A stretch of DNA of 64,000 bases. Source: Solirubrobacterales bacterium (GTDB taxonomy: Bacteria; Actinomycetota; Thermoleophilia; Solirubrobacterales; 70-9). The notes under the pieces were generated by a model. That model searched no databases and was not told where the DNA came from. It was given only the letters and a program-made list of their open reading frames with translations. Shown here piece after piece: positions 16,081-24,265 of this stretch. The stretch is from NCBI GenBank assembly GCA_021155855.1, contig JAJNAZ010000002.1:62001-126000 (forward strand). Direction: 5' to 3'. Made by a program: the position numbers and the translations under genes. Each line of letters begins with the position of its first letter. The stretch's first letter is position 1.

Positions 16081-16362
16081 CTAGGCCCCGCGGGTCTTGA
16101 ACCCGTACTCCCGGGCGCGAGCAGCTCGAGCATGGGCGCGAGGAAATTCTGCGATCAACGCGTAGGGCAGGCTCGCCTCCGCCTCCACCGCCTCGACCTC
16201 GATGTCGCGCAGGGCAGCGGCCCGCGCGACCGCCTCCGCCAGCAGCGAGGTCTTGCCGATTCCGGGCTCGCCGACGATCAGCAGCGCCCGGCCGTGTCCC
16301 TCGCGGGCGTCGGTGACCAGGCGGCCGATCTGCTCGAGCTCTGCACCCCGGCCGAGCAGCAT
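16081..16362 (-). pseudogene. N-terminal remnant of a LuxR-type AAA ATPase
   Basis: The 93-codon frame begins MLLGRGAELEQIGRLVTDA with Walker A GEPGIGKTSLL at about 31-41 and EAEASLPYALIAEF, the opening of the large ATPase of MalT/LuxR-family regulators (normally about 900 residues). After IAEF the homology continues in another frame (LAPMLELLAPGSTG), which restores family sequence if one base is removed near 16147. It is then cut off before 16040, where the tRNA-Asp fragment begins. No HTH part is present. It is almost certainly non-functional. Confidence 0.8.
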
Positions 16363-16436
16363 GCACCCAGGCTACGCCCTTGGGCGCTGACTCTCCTCGG
16401 GCCAAGGGCCTGCGGCCCGGTGGATCCGCCCGTCGT

Positions 16437-17780
16437 TTACGGCGGCGGGATGTTCTGGTTGCGATGCAGGACGTTGTCGGGGTCGTGGCGGCGCTTCAGC
16501 GCCTGGAGGCGCTCGAACGCCTGCTCGCCGAAGGCGGCGCGCACGCGATCGATCGGCTCGTCGGCCTGCATGTAGTTGACGTAGCCGCCGCTCATCGACC
16601 AGGGCTCGATCGCCGCCGCTGTCTCGCGCGCCCACTGGATGTACCGCGGGTCGAGCGCCGCGTCCCGCCAGCTCGCCATCGCGCTGACGTTGAAGGCGGC
16701 GTCGCGGAAGCCCACGGCCGCGCTGCTCGCGTCGCCGTCCGCGGGCGCGCCGTGCAGCGATTCGATCAGCACCTGTCCCGGCGGCCGCCCGAGCGCGACG
16801 ATGCGGCGCAGCAGCTCGTCGATCATCTCGTCCGGGAGCTCGCGGACGAAGTGGCCCTTCCAGTAGTTGCGATCCTCGCCATAGGGCGGGTTGAAGACGT
16901 GCTGCTGACCCAGGAACGCATGGGAGCGCACGCTGTCGTCGATGAGCCCGGCCGCCGAGCGCAGCTCGCGCAGCTCCTCGGGATCCCCGGCCGCGCCGGT
17001 GTAGCAGGGGGCCACGACAAGCGTCGGCGCCAGCGACTCGTCCACCGCCAGCACCGCCTGGCAGCTGAGGTCGCGCGGCCCTCGTGCGACGAGGGCGCGG
17101 AATCGGCGAAGGGCGCCGGCGACGCCGTTGCCGCCGTATGTGAGCCGGCCGCCGACTACCCGTTCGAGTGGATGCAGGCGAAACTCCAGTCGCGTCGCGA
17201 CGCCGAAGTTGCCACCGCCGCCGCGCAGGCCCCAGAGCAGCTCGGCGTCCTGATCGGCGCTTGCGTGGATCACCGCCCCGGCCGGGGTCACGACCTCGGC
17301 GCCGACCAGGTGGTCGCAGGTGAGGCCGTGCTGCGCGGTCAGGTGGCCGATCCCGCCGCCGAAGGTGAGACCCGCCACGCCGGTCGAGCCGACGATGCCC
17401 CCTGGGGTGACCAGGCCGAAGGCTTGCGTGGCGGAGTCGAAATCGAGCCAGGTCGCACCGCCCCCGGCGCGGGCGGTCCGGGCCTCGCCGTCGACCTCGA
17501 CCCGGCGCATCAGCGAGAGATCGATCACCAGGCCGCCGTCGCAGACGCAATGCCCTGCCGGATTGTGCCCGCCACCGCGCACAGCCACCTCCAACGCCTG
17601 CGCCCGGGCGAAATCGAAGGCGGTCGCGATGTCGTCGGCGCCGAGACAGCGCACGATGACCGCCGGCCGGCGGTCGACGAGCGCGTTGAAGCTGCGGCGG
17701 GCGGCGTCGTATCCGGGGTCCGCGGGGGCCAGTGCGGCGCCCGCCAGCGACCGCCGCAGCTCGTTCAGGCCCTGGTCCAC
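16437..17780 (-). CDS. FAD-linked (BBE-type) oxidoreductase
   Basis: From the GTG at 17780 the protein is 447 residues. It has the PCMH FAD-binding domain with VRGGGHNPAGHCVCDGG (His is the usual 8-alpha FAD attachment), the pyrophosphate loop GGIVGSTGVAGLTFGGGIG, GLRGGGGNFGV, and the berberine-bridge-like C-terminal motif GGYVNYMQADEPIDRVRAAFG. The cysteine of bicovalent family members may be the one in HCVCDGG. It oxidises an unknown alcohol, sugar or amine. It starts 31 bp after the RibD-like reductase gene on the same strand, so both are probably one transcript. Confidence 0.88.
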   Translation of the reverse strand: MDQGLNELRRSLAGAALAPADPGYDAARRSFNALVDRRPAVIVRCLGADDIATAFDFARAQALEVAVRGGGHNPAGHCVCDGGLVIDLSLMRRVEVDGEARTARAGGGATWLDFDSATQAFGLVTPGGIVGSTGVAGLTFGGGIGHLTAQHGLTCDHLVGAEVVTPAGAVIHASADQDAELLWGLRGGGGNFGVATRLEFRLHPLERVVGGRLTYGGNGVAGALRRFRALVARGPRDLSCQAVLAVDESLAPTLVVAPCYTGAAGDPEELRELRSAAGLIDDSVRSHAFLGQQHVFNPPYGEDRNYWKGHFVRELPDEMIDELLRRIVALGRPPGQVLIESLHGAPADGDASSAAVGFRDAAFNVSAMASWRDAALDPRYIQWARETAAAIEPWSMSGGYVNYMQADEPIDRVRAAFGEQAFERLQALKRRHDPDNVLHRNQNIPPP

Positions 17781-17811
17781 GCGCGCGGTGGCAGTGGTAG
17801 CTTCGCCGCGA

Positions 17812-18390
17812 TCACTCCGCGCCCTCGGCCGCCCGCTCGTAGATGAGGATGTTGACGCCGTCGCCAACCGTCATCGAGTCCGCCAGCCGCAGGCGCCGCT
17901 TCTCGCTGGTCTCGCCGAAGAGCCGCTTGCCGCTTCCGAGGACGACCGGGAAGACCATCAGCCGCAGCTCGTCGACGAGGTCGTGCTCGAGCAGGGTCTG
18001 CACGAGCTGTGCGCTGCCGTGGACGACGACGTCGCCCTCCTGGTCCTCTCTCAGCCTCGAGACCTCGTCCGCAACGTCGCCCTCGAGGACCGTCGAGTTG
18101 TTCCACTGCGAGCCATCGGCGGTCGAGGAGACGACGAACTTGGGCATGTTGTTGAACTTGTCCGCGAACTCACCTTCCCGGGAGGGCCAGGCGTCGGCAA
18201 AGCCCTCGAAGGTGACCCGCCCCAGAAGCAGCGCCTCGCTCGCCAGCGTCTCGTCGAGCTTGAACTTGTCCCCCTCCTCTCCACGCTCGTACTCGAACGA
18301 CCACCCCCCGTGCTCGAAGTCCTCAGAACCGCCCGGGTCCTCCATGACGCCGTCGAGCGAGACGAACTCGGTGACGACGATTTTTCCCAT
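17812..18390 (-). CDS. Dihydrofolate reductase family (RibD C-terminal) protein
   Basis: The 192-residue protein begins MGKIVVTEFVSLDGVMEDPGG and has LLLGRVTFEGFADAWPS, KFVVSST, GDVVVHGSAQLVQTLLEHD, DELRLMVFPVVLGSGKRLF, the standard YyaP/RibD_C pattern of NAD(P)H-dependent reductases of unknown substrate. AGGAGGAG lies just before the ATG at 18390. It is divergent from an ArsR-family gene with a 98-bp AT-rich spacer, and such reductases are often regulated by the adjacent ArsR protein, which is inferred here. Confidence 0.9.
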   Translation of the reverse strand: MGKIVVTEFVSLDGVMEDPGGSEDFEHGGWSFEYERGEEGDKFKLDETLASEALLLGRVTFEGFADAWPSREGEFADKFNNMPKFVVSSTADGSQWNNSTVLEGDVADEVSRLREDQEGDVVVHGSAQLVQTLLEHDLVDELRLMVFPVVLGSGKRLFGETSEKRRLRLADSMTVGDGVNILIYERAAEGAE

Positions 18391-18461
18391 CTTCTCCTCC
18401 TTCTGGATTGCCACTTGCCGCTCGCAGGCGAGTCGGCGTCCTGCTGGGTGAGTACAATACA

Positions 18462-18482
18462 CAACTATCTAGTTGATAAACT
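18462..18482. promoter_or_regulatory. Candidate ArsR-family operator
   Basis: In the AT-rich divergent spacer a perfect inverted repeat CAACTA-TC-TAGTTG (18462-18475) overlaps a second one, AGTT-GATA-AACT (18471-18482). A TACAAT box (18453-18458) lies just upstream and could be a -10 element for the ArsR gene starting at 18489. Confidence 0.5.
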
Positions 18483-18488
18483 GATCAG

Positions 18489-18839
18489 ATGAATAAGTCC
18501 TTGGCCGTCGATCAGCTCAGCGATACCTTCGCCGCCCTCGCGGACCCTACGCGTCGGGCGATCCTCGGACGTCTGAGCGAGGGCGAGGCGACGGTGAACG
18601 AGCTCGCCGAGCCGTTCCCGATCAGCGTGCAGGCCGTCTCCAAGCACCTCCAGGTGCTCGAGCGCGCCGGGCTGATCACGCGGCGCCGCGCGGCCCAGCT
18701 TCGTCCCTCCCGTCTGCAGGGGGCGCCGCTCGCCGACGCCGCCGACTGGCTCGAGCAGTACCGTCGGTTCTGGGAAGGCAGCTTCGACCAGCTCGAGGCT
18801 CGCCTGCGATCGCCCGAGGAGGGGCCCGACAATGGTTGA
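18489..18839 (+). CDS. ArsR-family transcriptional regulator
   Basis: The 116-residue winged-helix protein has FAALADPTRRAILGRLSEGE, the recognition helix region VQAVSKHLQVLERAGLI and the C-terminal WLEQYRRFWEGSFDQLEARL, which matches the SdpR/ArsR subgroup paired with AHSA1-type proteins. No cysteine metal site is visible, so it probably responds to another signal. Its last 8 bp overlap the following AHSA1 gene, implying coupled translation. It diverges from the RibD-like reductase across a spacer with palindromes. Confidence 0.92.
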   Translation: MNKSLAVDQLSDTFAALADPTRRAILGRLSEGEATVNELAEPFPISVQAVSKHLQVLERAGLITRRRAAQLRPSRLQGAPLADAADWLEQYRRFWEGSFDQLEARLRSPEEGPDNG

Positions 18840-19296
18840 ACCAGCGAGCACCGGCGCCGAGAACGGGATCACGATCAGCCGCGTGTTCGCCGCCCCCCGC
18901 GAGCACGTGTGGAGGGAGTGGACCGAGCCCGAGCGCTTCGCGGACTGGTACGGCGGCTCGGACGCCGAGGTGCCGGTGTCCACTGTCTCGATGGACGTCA
19001 GGGAGGGAGGAGCGTGGCGAGCGACGATGTTCGCCGGCCCGGGCCGCCACGAGATCCAGTGGAAGGGTGAATACCGCGAGGTCGTCCCGCCCGAGCGGCT
19101 CGTCTTCACCGTCTCCGATCAGCCCGGAGAGGACGCCTACGAGTTGGTGATCGTTGTCCTCACCGACCTCGGCGACGGGCGCACCGAGATGCTCTTTCAG
19201 CAGCGCGGACGCATGTCGGCGGAGCAGTACGAGCGCGCCGGGCAGGGGTGGTCGGGCTTCTTCGACCGGATTGCGGAGCGCCTCGCCGGCGCCTGA
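18832..19296 (+). CDS. AHSA1/SRPBCC domain protein
   Basis: The 154-residue protein has the activator-of-Hsp90-like START fold opening ITISRVFAAPREHVWREWTEPERFADWYG and the closing GWSGFFDRIAERLAGA. Homologues paired with ArsR regulators are thought to bind a small hydrophobic ligand or to modulate the regulator; this is inferred from gene pairing. It starts 8 bp inside the ArsR gene. Confidence 0.9.
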   Translation: MVEPASTGAENGITISRVFAAPREHVWREWTEPERFADWYGGSDAEVPVSTVSMDVREGGAWRATMFAGPGRHEIQWKGEYREVVPPERLVFTVSDQPGEDAYELVIVVLTDLGDGRTEMLFQQRGRMSAEQYERAGQGWSGFFDRIAERLAGA

Positions 19297-19310
19297 CCAC
19301 CGCGGGCGGC

Positions 19311-19847
19311 TCAGCCGCCGCCCGCGGGGGGTGGAGCGGTCGGATCGTCGCCGCCGTCCTCGCCCAGCGTCTCGCGCGCGATGAAGTCTTCGGCCAGCAG
19401 CAGGTTGTCCTTCGAGCGTTCGACGATGTTGAGCAGGTCCTGCATCAGCGCGACCTCCTCGACCTGCTCCTTGACGAACCACTGCATGAACTGCTCGGCG
19501 CGGTAGTCCCTACTCTCGCGGGCGAGCTCGAACAGCCGGTAGATCTCCTCGCCGACGCGCTCCTCCTGCTCGAGCGCCATCCTCACCGGCGCGACGCCGT
19601 CGTCGAACCTCGTCTGCTTCGAGGAGATGTCGGGGACGCGCACCTCCTCGTCGACGTCGAGCAGGTACTGGATCATCATCATCGCGTGGGTGCGCTCCTC
19701 GGCGGCCTGGCGGTAGAAGAACGCCGCCAGCCGAGGCAACGTCTCGGCGTCGTAGTAGACGGCGGCGCCGATGTACTGCATCGCCGCCCCGAACTCGTTC
19801 GCGATCTGCTCGTTGAGCGCGGCTGGAAACGACCTCTCGTTCGCCAC
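19311..19847 (-). CDS. Ferritin
   Basis: The 178-residue four-helix protein (LNEQIANEFGAAMQYIGAAV, EERTHAMMMIQYLLD, ALEQEERVGEEIYRLFELA, FMQWFVKEQVEEVALMQDLL) has the Glu/His ligands of a non-haem bacterial ferritin ferroxidase site. It stores iron as a 24-mer in the cytoplasm in this family. A Gly/Pro-rich tail follows helix 5. It is encoded 10 bp after the enolase-superfamily gene on the same strand, though a functional link is not evident. Confidence 0.92.
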   Translation of the reverse strand: MANERSFPAALNEQIANEFGAAMQYIGAAVYYDAETLPRLAAFFYRQAAEERTHAMMMIQYLLDVDEEVRVPDISSKQTRFDDGVAPVRMALEQEERVGEEIYRLFELARESRDYRAEQFMQWFVKEQVEEVALMQDLLNIVERSKDNLLLAEDFIARETLGEDGGDDPTAPPPAGGG

Positions 19848-19857
19848 GGTTCTGAAC

Positions 19858-20928
19858 CTACTCCTCGGCCCAGCGGAAGCCGGTCTCGCTCTGCGCCGGG
19901 TCCATCGGGCTGGTCGGCATGCTCGAGGGGACGGCGGGGTCGTTGTAGCCGGACGGAGCGATGTCGTTCGGGGTGTCGGGGTGAAACAGGGAGGCCAGGT
20001 ACTGGATCTGGCCCCGGCCGCACTCGAGCTCGCCCTGGCCGCCGCCGTAGATCGCGATCCCCTCGCGCTCGCAGTGCTCGTAGATGTCGAGCAGCTCCCG
20101 CAGCGACCCGAATCGCGACGGCTTCGAGTTGATCGCCTTGCGCGCCATCTCCTTCACGTCGGCGAGCGAGTGCAGCGGCGCGTCCCAGGTGATTCGGTCG
20201 GCGTGCGGCTCGAGCACCTTGCGGGTCTCGTCGTTGAGATCGGGATCCTCGATGTAGGCGTGGGGGAACGCCCCGGCGACCGCGCGGTAGAGCTCGGGAT
20301 CGGTCTCGACGTCGACCGGGGTGCCGACGTAGAGGCCCTTGAGGTCGAGCACTCGCACCGGGGCCAGGTCGCGGATCTCGGCGATCAGCGCGGCGTCCCA
20401 GTCGTTCTCGGGATCGAGCTTGAACTCGAGCTCGGGATACTTGGCCAGCCGCTTGCGGATCGGCCCGGTGCTCGAGCGCTCACCGTCGTCGCCGAAGCCC
20501 CCAAGCCGGGTCGAGCAGACGAAGCGGACGGGGGAAGGGTCGCGCTCGACTACCTCCCAGAGCGCCTGACCGGCCTGGCGGAGTGCGAGGTCTAGCGCGG
20601 CCGACTCATAGGCCCAACGGCGGTAGTGGCGCGAGGCCTCGTACTCGGGCGGGGCGTCGACGAACAGGTCGAGCTCGCCGATCAGCTCGCAGGCCTCGCC
20701 GAGGGTCTCCGCGCCGCTGAAATCGTGCACAGGGCCGGCGTCGCGGTGGGCGATGTGGTCGAGGACGGTGTAGACGACGTCCTCGCCGATCCCCTCTTGG
20801 CCGGCGCCGCGCATGTGCACCACCGTCGAGGGACGGGTGAGATCCCCGAACTCGCGATCGTGCGCGGTCAGCTCGTAGCCCTCGATCCGGATCGGGAGCT
20901 CGGCGAGGCGGTCGTAGGCGGCGCTCAC
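19858..20928 (-). CDS. Enolase-superfamily enzyme (mandelate racemase/muconate lactonizing-like)
   Basis: The 356-residue protein carries the superfamily's expected acid-base and metal residues: Lys in LEFKLDPEND, Asp in RVLDLKG, Glu in YIEDPDL, Asp in ITWDAPLHS and Lys in NSKPSRFGSL. It should abstract a proton alpha to a carboxylate with Mg2+ help, for example dehydration or lactonization of a sugar acid. The substrate is not predictable. The start is a GTG. It faces a divergent MTH938-like gene 55 bp away. Confidence 0.8.
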   Translation of the reverse strand: MSAAYDRLAELPIRIEGYELTAHDREFGDLTRPSTVVHMRGAGQEGIGEDVVYTVLDHIAHRDAGPVHDFSGAETLGEACELIGELDLFVDAPPEYEASRHYRRWAYESAALDLALRQAGQALWEVVERDPSPVRFVCSTRLGGFGDDGERSSTGPIRKRLAKYPELEFKLDPENDWDAALIAEIRDLAPVRVLDLKGLYVGTPVDVETDPELYRAVAGAFPHAYIEDPDLNDETRKVLEPHADRITWDAPLHSLADVKEMARKAINSKPSRFGSLRELLDIYEHCEREGIAIYGGGQGELECGRGQIQYLASLFHPDTPNDIAPSGYNDPAVPSSMPTSPMDPAQSETGFRWAEE

Positions 20929-20983
20929 GGCGGCTCAGACTAGATGAACGACCCGGCCGAGTGCTGCGGCTAATCTGATCACC

Positions 20984-21334
20984 GTGGCGCGGATCAGCGA
21001 GTACGCGTTCGGTCGCGTGACCGTCGACGGCACCGAGCACCGTCGCGACCTGATCGTGCTCCCGGGCCGGGTCGAGCCCGACTGGTGGCGCGAGAACGGC
21101 CACTCGCTCGTGATCGCGGACCTTGAGCAGGTCGTCGACGAGCTCCCCGAACGGCTGATCGTCGGCTGCGGCGCCGACGGGCGCCTGCGCCCCGACCCCT
21201 CGGTCGCCGGCGCCCTCGCCCGGCGCGGCGTCGAGATGGAGGCTTTGCCGACCGCGGACGCGGTGCGGCGCTACACCGAGCTCGAGGCTCGCAACCCGAC
21301 CGCCGTCGCGGCCGCGCTTCACCTCACCTGCTGA
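20984..21334 (+). CDS. MTH938/NDUFAF3-like domain protein
   Basis: The 116-residue protein has the MTH938 (DUF498) pattern: ISEYAFGRVTVDG near the N terminus, WWRENGHSLVIADLEQVV, ERLIVGCGADGRLRPDP, and GVEMEALPTADAVRRYTEL near the end. The bacterial function is unknown; the mitochondrial relative helps complex I assembly. The start is a GTG. Confidence 0.85.
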   Translation: MARISEYAFGRVTVDGTEHRRDLIVLPGRVEPDWWRENGHSLVIADLEQVVDELPERLIVGCGADGRLRPDPSVAGALARRGVEMEALPTADAVRRYTELEARNPTAVAAALHLTC

Positions 21335-21356
21335 AACCGGCTCGACCGGAGCGCGC

Positions 21357-22115
21357 TCAGCGGTGCTCGGGATTGGGGAAGTCGAAGCGGCAACCCGCTT
21401 CCCACTCGGAGCGCTGGTTGCCGTGGGCGGGGATCCCTCCGGCGTCCTTGAGCATGCGCGCGAGGTGGAGCAAATTCCAGGTCATGAACGTCGTGTTGCG
21501 GTTGGTGAAATCGTTCGCAGGGCCACCCGAGTCCTCGTCGAGATACGACGGCCCGGGCCCGGCCTCGCCGATCCACCCGGCGTCGGCCTGGGGCGGGATC
21601 GTGTAGCCGAGATGCTGCAGTGCGTAGAGCACCTCCAGGGCGCAGTGCTTGATCCCGTCCTCGTTGCCGGTCACAAGGCAGCCTCCGACGCGCCCGTAGT
21701 ACGCGTATTGCCCGGCGTCGTTGAGCAGATGCGAGTTGCCGTATAGGCGCTCGATGATCTGGGAGCACACCGATGACTTCTCGCCCAGCCAGATCGGCAT
21801 TCCGAGCACCAGGATGTCGGCCGCCATCACCCGCTCGAACAGCGCCGGCCACTCGTCGACGTCCCAGCCGTGCTCGGTCATGTCGGGCCAGACGCCGGTG
21901 GCGATCTCGTGGTCGATCGCGCGGACGTTGGAGACCTCGACCCCGTTGCGGCGCATGATCTCGATCGAGAGGTCCATCAGCCCCTGGGTGTTGGAGACCG
22001 CCGGGCTCCGCTTCAGGGTGCAGTTGATGAACAGCGCGCGCAGATCCGAGTAGTCGGTCTCGCTCGTCTCGATCATCTTCATCTGGCGCTCGTTGAGCGC
22101 CTCTCGCTCGCTCAC
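21357..22115 (-). CDS. Flavodoxin-family NAD(P)H-dependent oxidoreductase
   Basis: The 252-residue protein opens with a helical extension, then RALFINCTLKRSPAVSNTQG (phosphate-binding loop of FMN reductases), ILVLGMPIWLGEKSSVCSQIIERL and RVGGCLVTGNEDGIKHCALEVLYALQHLGYTIP, as in the WrbA/NADPH-dependent FMN reductase group. It reduces flavin or quinone-like compounds. It lies 48 bp downstream of the M20 hydrolase gene in the same direction and may be the last gene of the decarboxylase operon. Confidence 0.88.
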   Translation of the reverse strand: MSEREALNERQMKMIETSETDYSDLRALFINCTLKRSPAVSNTQGLMDLSIEIMRRNGVEVSNVRAIDHEIATGVWPDMTEHGWDVDEWPALFERVMAADILVLGMPIWLGEKSSVCSQIIERLYGNSHLLNDAGQYAYYGRVGGCLVTGNEDGIKHCALEVLYALQHLGYTIPPQADAGWIGEAGPGPSYLDEDSGGPANDFTNRNTTFMTWNLLHLARMLKDAGGIPAHGNQRSEWEAGCRFDFPNPEHR

Positions 22116-22163
22116 TTCTCCTCCTTGATCGCTTGCGGCAAGGTCGGGGCAGATCGCATTTCG

Positions 22164-23402
22164 TTACACCCCGAGCACGCGTCCGGCGAGCCTCCCGAAG
22201 GCCTCGATCGCGACCGCGAGGTCGGCCTCCTCGGTGTCCTCCTCGCGGGCGTGGCTGATTCCCGCCTTCGAGGGCGCGAACAGCATCGCGGCCGGCAGCA
22301 CTCCGGCGACCTCGGCGGCGTCATGCAGTGCGCCGCTGGGGAGCTCCGCCGGCTCGCCGGTGACCTCGGCGCAGGTCTCGCGGGCGGCGGCGACGAGCCC
22401 GGGGTCGAACGGGATCGGAGCGATCCGCCACACCGGCCGCTCGGCGAGCTCGCATCCGCGCGCGGCGGCAGCATCGGCGCAGGCGCTACGAGCGGCCGCG
22501 AGCATTCGCGCCAGGGCCGGCGCATCGGGGTTTCGCAGGTCGACGGCGAGGGTCGCCGCCCCGGCGACCGCGGTCGGTATCCCCGGCTCGAGCCGCAGCT
22601 CGCCGGTGGTCGCCACGCCGCCCTCGCTCGGCGGGATCCGCTCGATCGCCAGCGCCGCCTGCGCCGCGGCGAGCCCGGCGTCGCGACGGGCGTCCATCGG
22701 CGTGGTGCCGGCGTGCGAGGCCTGCCCCGAGAAGCCGAATCGCAGCCGCTCGACGCCGGCGCAGCCGGTGACCGCGGCGGCCCGCAGGCCGCTGGACTCC
22801 ATCCGCGGACCCTGCTCGATGTGCAGCTCGAGGTAGGCACCGAGTCCGTCCTGACGCGCGGCGCACTCGCCGACCCGCTCGAGCTCGACCCCGTTCTCGG
22901 CCAGCACCTCGGCGATCGGTCTCCCCGCGGCGTCGCGCAGGCCGCTGAGCTCCGCCGGGTCGAGCGTGCCGGCGAACGCGGAGCTCCCGAACAGGCTGCG
23001 GCCGAACCGCGCCCCCTCCTCGTCGGCCCAGTCGACGAGCAGCAGCGGCCTCCCCGGGGCCGCGCCCGCGGCCGCGTGCGCGCGCAGCACTCCGAGCGCC
23101 GCCATCACCCCGAGCGCCCCGTCGAGCCAGCCGCCGTCGGGGACCGAGTCGGTGTGCGAGCCCAGCACCAGCGCCGATGCCCGGAGATCGGCGCCCTCGA
23201 GTCGCGCCCAGAGGTTGCCGGCCTCGTCGGTCTCGGGCTCGAGTCCGATCTCCGCCAGCAGCTCGACCACCAGCGCTCGCGCCTCGCGCCAGGTCTCCGA
23301 CCAGCACAGGCGCTGGGCGCCCCGGCCGTCGGCGGTTCGCCGCTCGAGCTCACGCAGGTCGGCGATCACCCGCGCCGCGTCGATCGCGGGCGGCTCTGCC
23401 AC
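22164..23402 (-). CDS. M20-family N-carbamoyl amidohydrolase (allantoate/ureido hydrolase-like)
   Basis: The 412-residue protein has the two-metal site of the hydantoinase/carbamoylase group: GSHTDSVPDGGWLDGALG (His83, Asp94), WADEEGARFG (Glu128-129), HIEQGP and the late KAGISHAREE. HAGTTPMDARRDAGLAAA is the dimerisation lid. It hydrolyses N-carbamoyl compounds to amine, CO2 and NH3; candidates are allantoate, N-carbamoyl amino acids or, given its neighbours, a ureido product of the upstream deiminase. The start GTG overlaps the deiminase stop (TAGTG), so translation is coupled. Upstream in-frame codons lie inside the deiminase and were not used. Confidence 0.9.
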   Translation of the reverse strand: MAEPPAIDAARVIADLRELERRTADGRGAQRLCWSETWREARALVVELLAEIGLEPETDEAGNLWARLEGADLRASALVLGSHTDSVPDGGWLDGALGVMAALGVLRAHAAAGAAPGRPLLLVDWADEEGARFGRSLFGSSAFAGTLDPAELSGLRDAAGRPIAEVLAENGVELERVGECAARQDGLGAYLELHIEQGPRMESSGLRAAAVTGCAGVERLRFGFSGQASHAGTTPMDARRDAGLAAAQAALAIERIPPSEGGVATTGELRLEPGIPTAVAGAATLAVDLRNPDAPALARMLAAARSACADAAAARGCELAERPVWRIAPIPFDPGLVAAARETCAEVTGEPAELPSGALHDAAEVAGVLPAAMLFAPSKAGISHAREEDTEEADLAVAIEAFGRLAGRVLGV

Positions 23403-24265
23403 TACTCGGCGACGCGCTCGCGGCGAAGCGCCTGGGCGAGGCAATGCGCGCCGCCGCCGCCGGCGGTGAACATCGAGAGGTCCGGGTCGAGGACCTCGAG
23501 CCCGAGCGCGCGCATCTGCTCGTTGAGGCGAACCGACGCGGCGGTGGATATGACCCTCTCGGCGCCCAGCGAGATCGCGTTGACGCCGAGGTTGAAGGCG
23601 TCCGCCACCGAGACCTCGAGGATCTCGAAGCCCTTCTCGCGCAGCCAGGCGACCAAGCCTCCCGACGCGGCCTCAACGCAGACGGCGGCGAGCCTTGGGG
23701 CCAGGATCGAGACGAGCACGTCGATGTGGACGAACTGGCCAGGGATCGGCTCGATCCGCACCTCCCAGCCCTCGGCCTCGAGCCAGCCGGCGAGCTGGCG
23801 GGCCGCCTGGATCTCGGTGCGCTCCTCCCCGTTGCCGACCAGTAGCACCCCGGGCTCGACGATGGTCACGTCGCCGCCCTCGATCGCGCCCGCGGTGATC
23901 ATTCGGTGGATCGGGATCCCGGCGTCCTGGTAGAAGCGGATCACCGCCGCGTACTCGCCGCGGCGCCACCGCTGCTTGAGCTGGGTGACGACGGCGCCCG
24001 ACGGCGTCATCACGCTCGAGTCGCGGGCGAAGACCTGGTAGGGCAGAGCGGGATCCGGCTCGAGGAAGTGGATCCGGACTCCGGCGGATTCGTAGACGGC
24101 GACCAGCTCGCGGTGCTGGGCGCGGGCGAGCTCGGGGTCGAAGACAGCGCCGCTGTCGAGCGTCGCCTTCGAGATCGCGCTGGTCGGACGCCAGCGGAAG
24201 TTGTGTGGCTGACAGAGGAGGACGTCGTGTAGGCGGCCGTACTCGGAATCGACGCCCCAGGTCAT
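23402..24265 (-). CDS. Guanidino-modifying (arginine deiminase/DDAH-like) hydrolase
   Basis: The 287-residue protein belongs to the amidinotransferase fold: FARDSS (79-84), EGGD (129-132), His180 in FVHID and the nucleophile Cys275 in GGGGAHCLAQAL. These are the acid, His and Cys residues that convert a guanidinium into a ureido group plus an amine (deiminase or dimethylaminohydrolase). The ATG overlaps the decarboxylase stop (ATGA) and its own stop overlaps the carbamoylase start, so all three genes are tightly coupled. Agmatine, arginine and guanidino acids are all possible substrates. Confidence 0.85.
   Translation of the reverse strand: MTWGVDSEYGRLHDVLLCQPHNFRWRPTSAISKATLDSGAVFDPELARAQHRELVAVYESAGVRIHFLEPDPALPYQVFARDSSVMTPSGAVVTQLKQRWRRGEYAAVIRFYQDAGIPIHRMITAGAIEGGDVTIVEPGVLLVGNGEERTEIQAARQLAGWLEAEGWEVRIEPIPGQFVHIDVLVSILAPRLAAVCVEAASGGLVAWLREKGFEILEVSVADAFNLGVNAISLGAERVISTAASVRLNEQMRALGLEVLDPDLSMFTAGGGGAHCLAQALRRERVAE

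Noticed and set aside
16085..16115. A T-arm-like GGGTTCAAGACCC on the minus strand
   Set aside because: It is explained as coding sequence of the LuxR-type ATPase in the shifted frame (APGSTG region).
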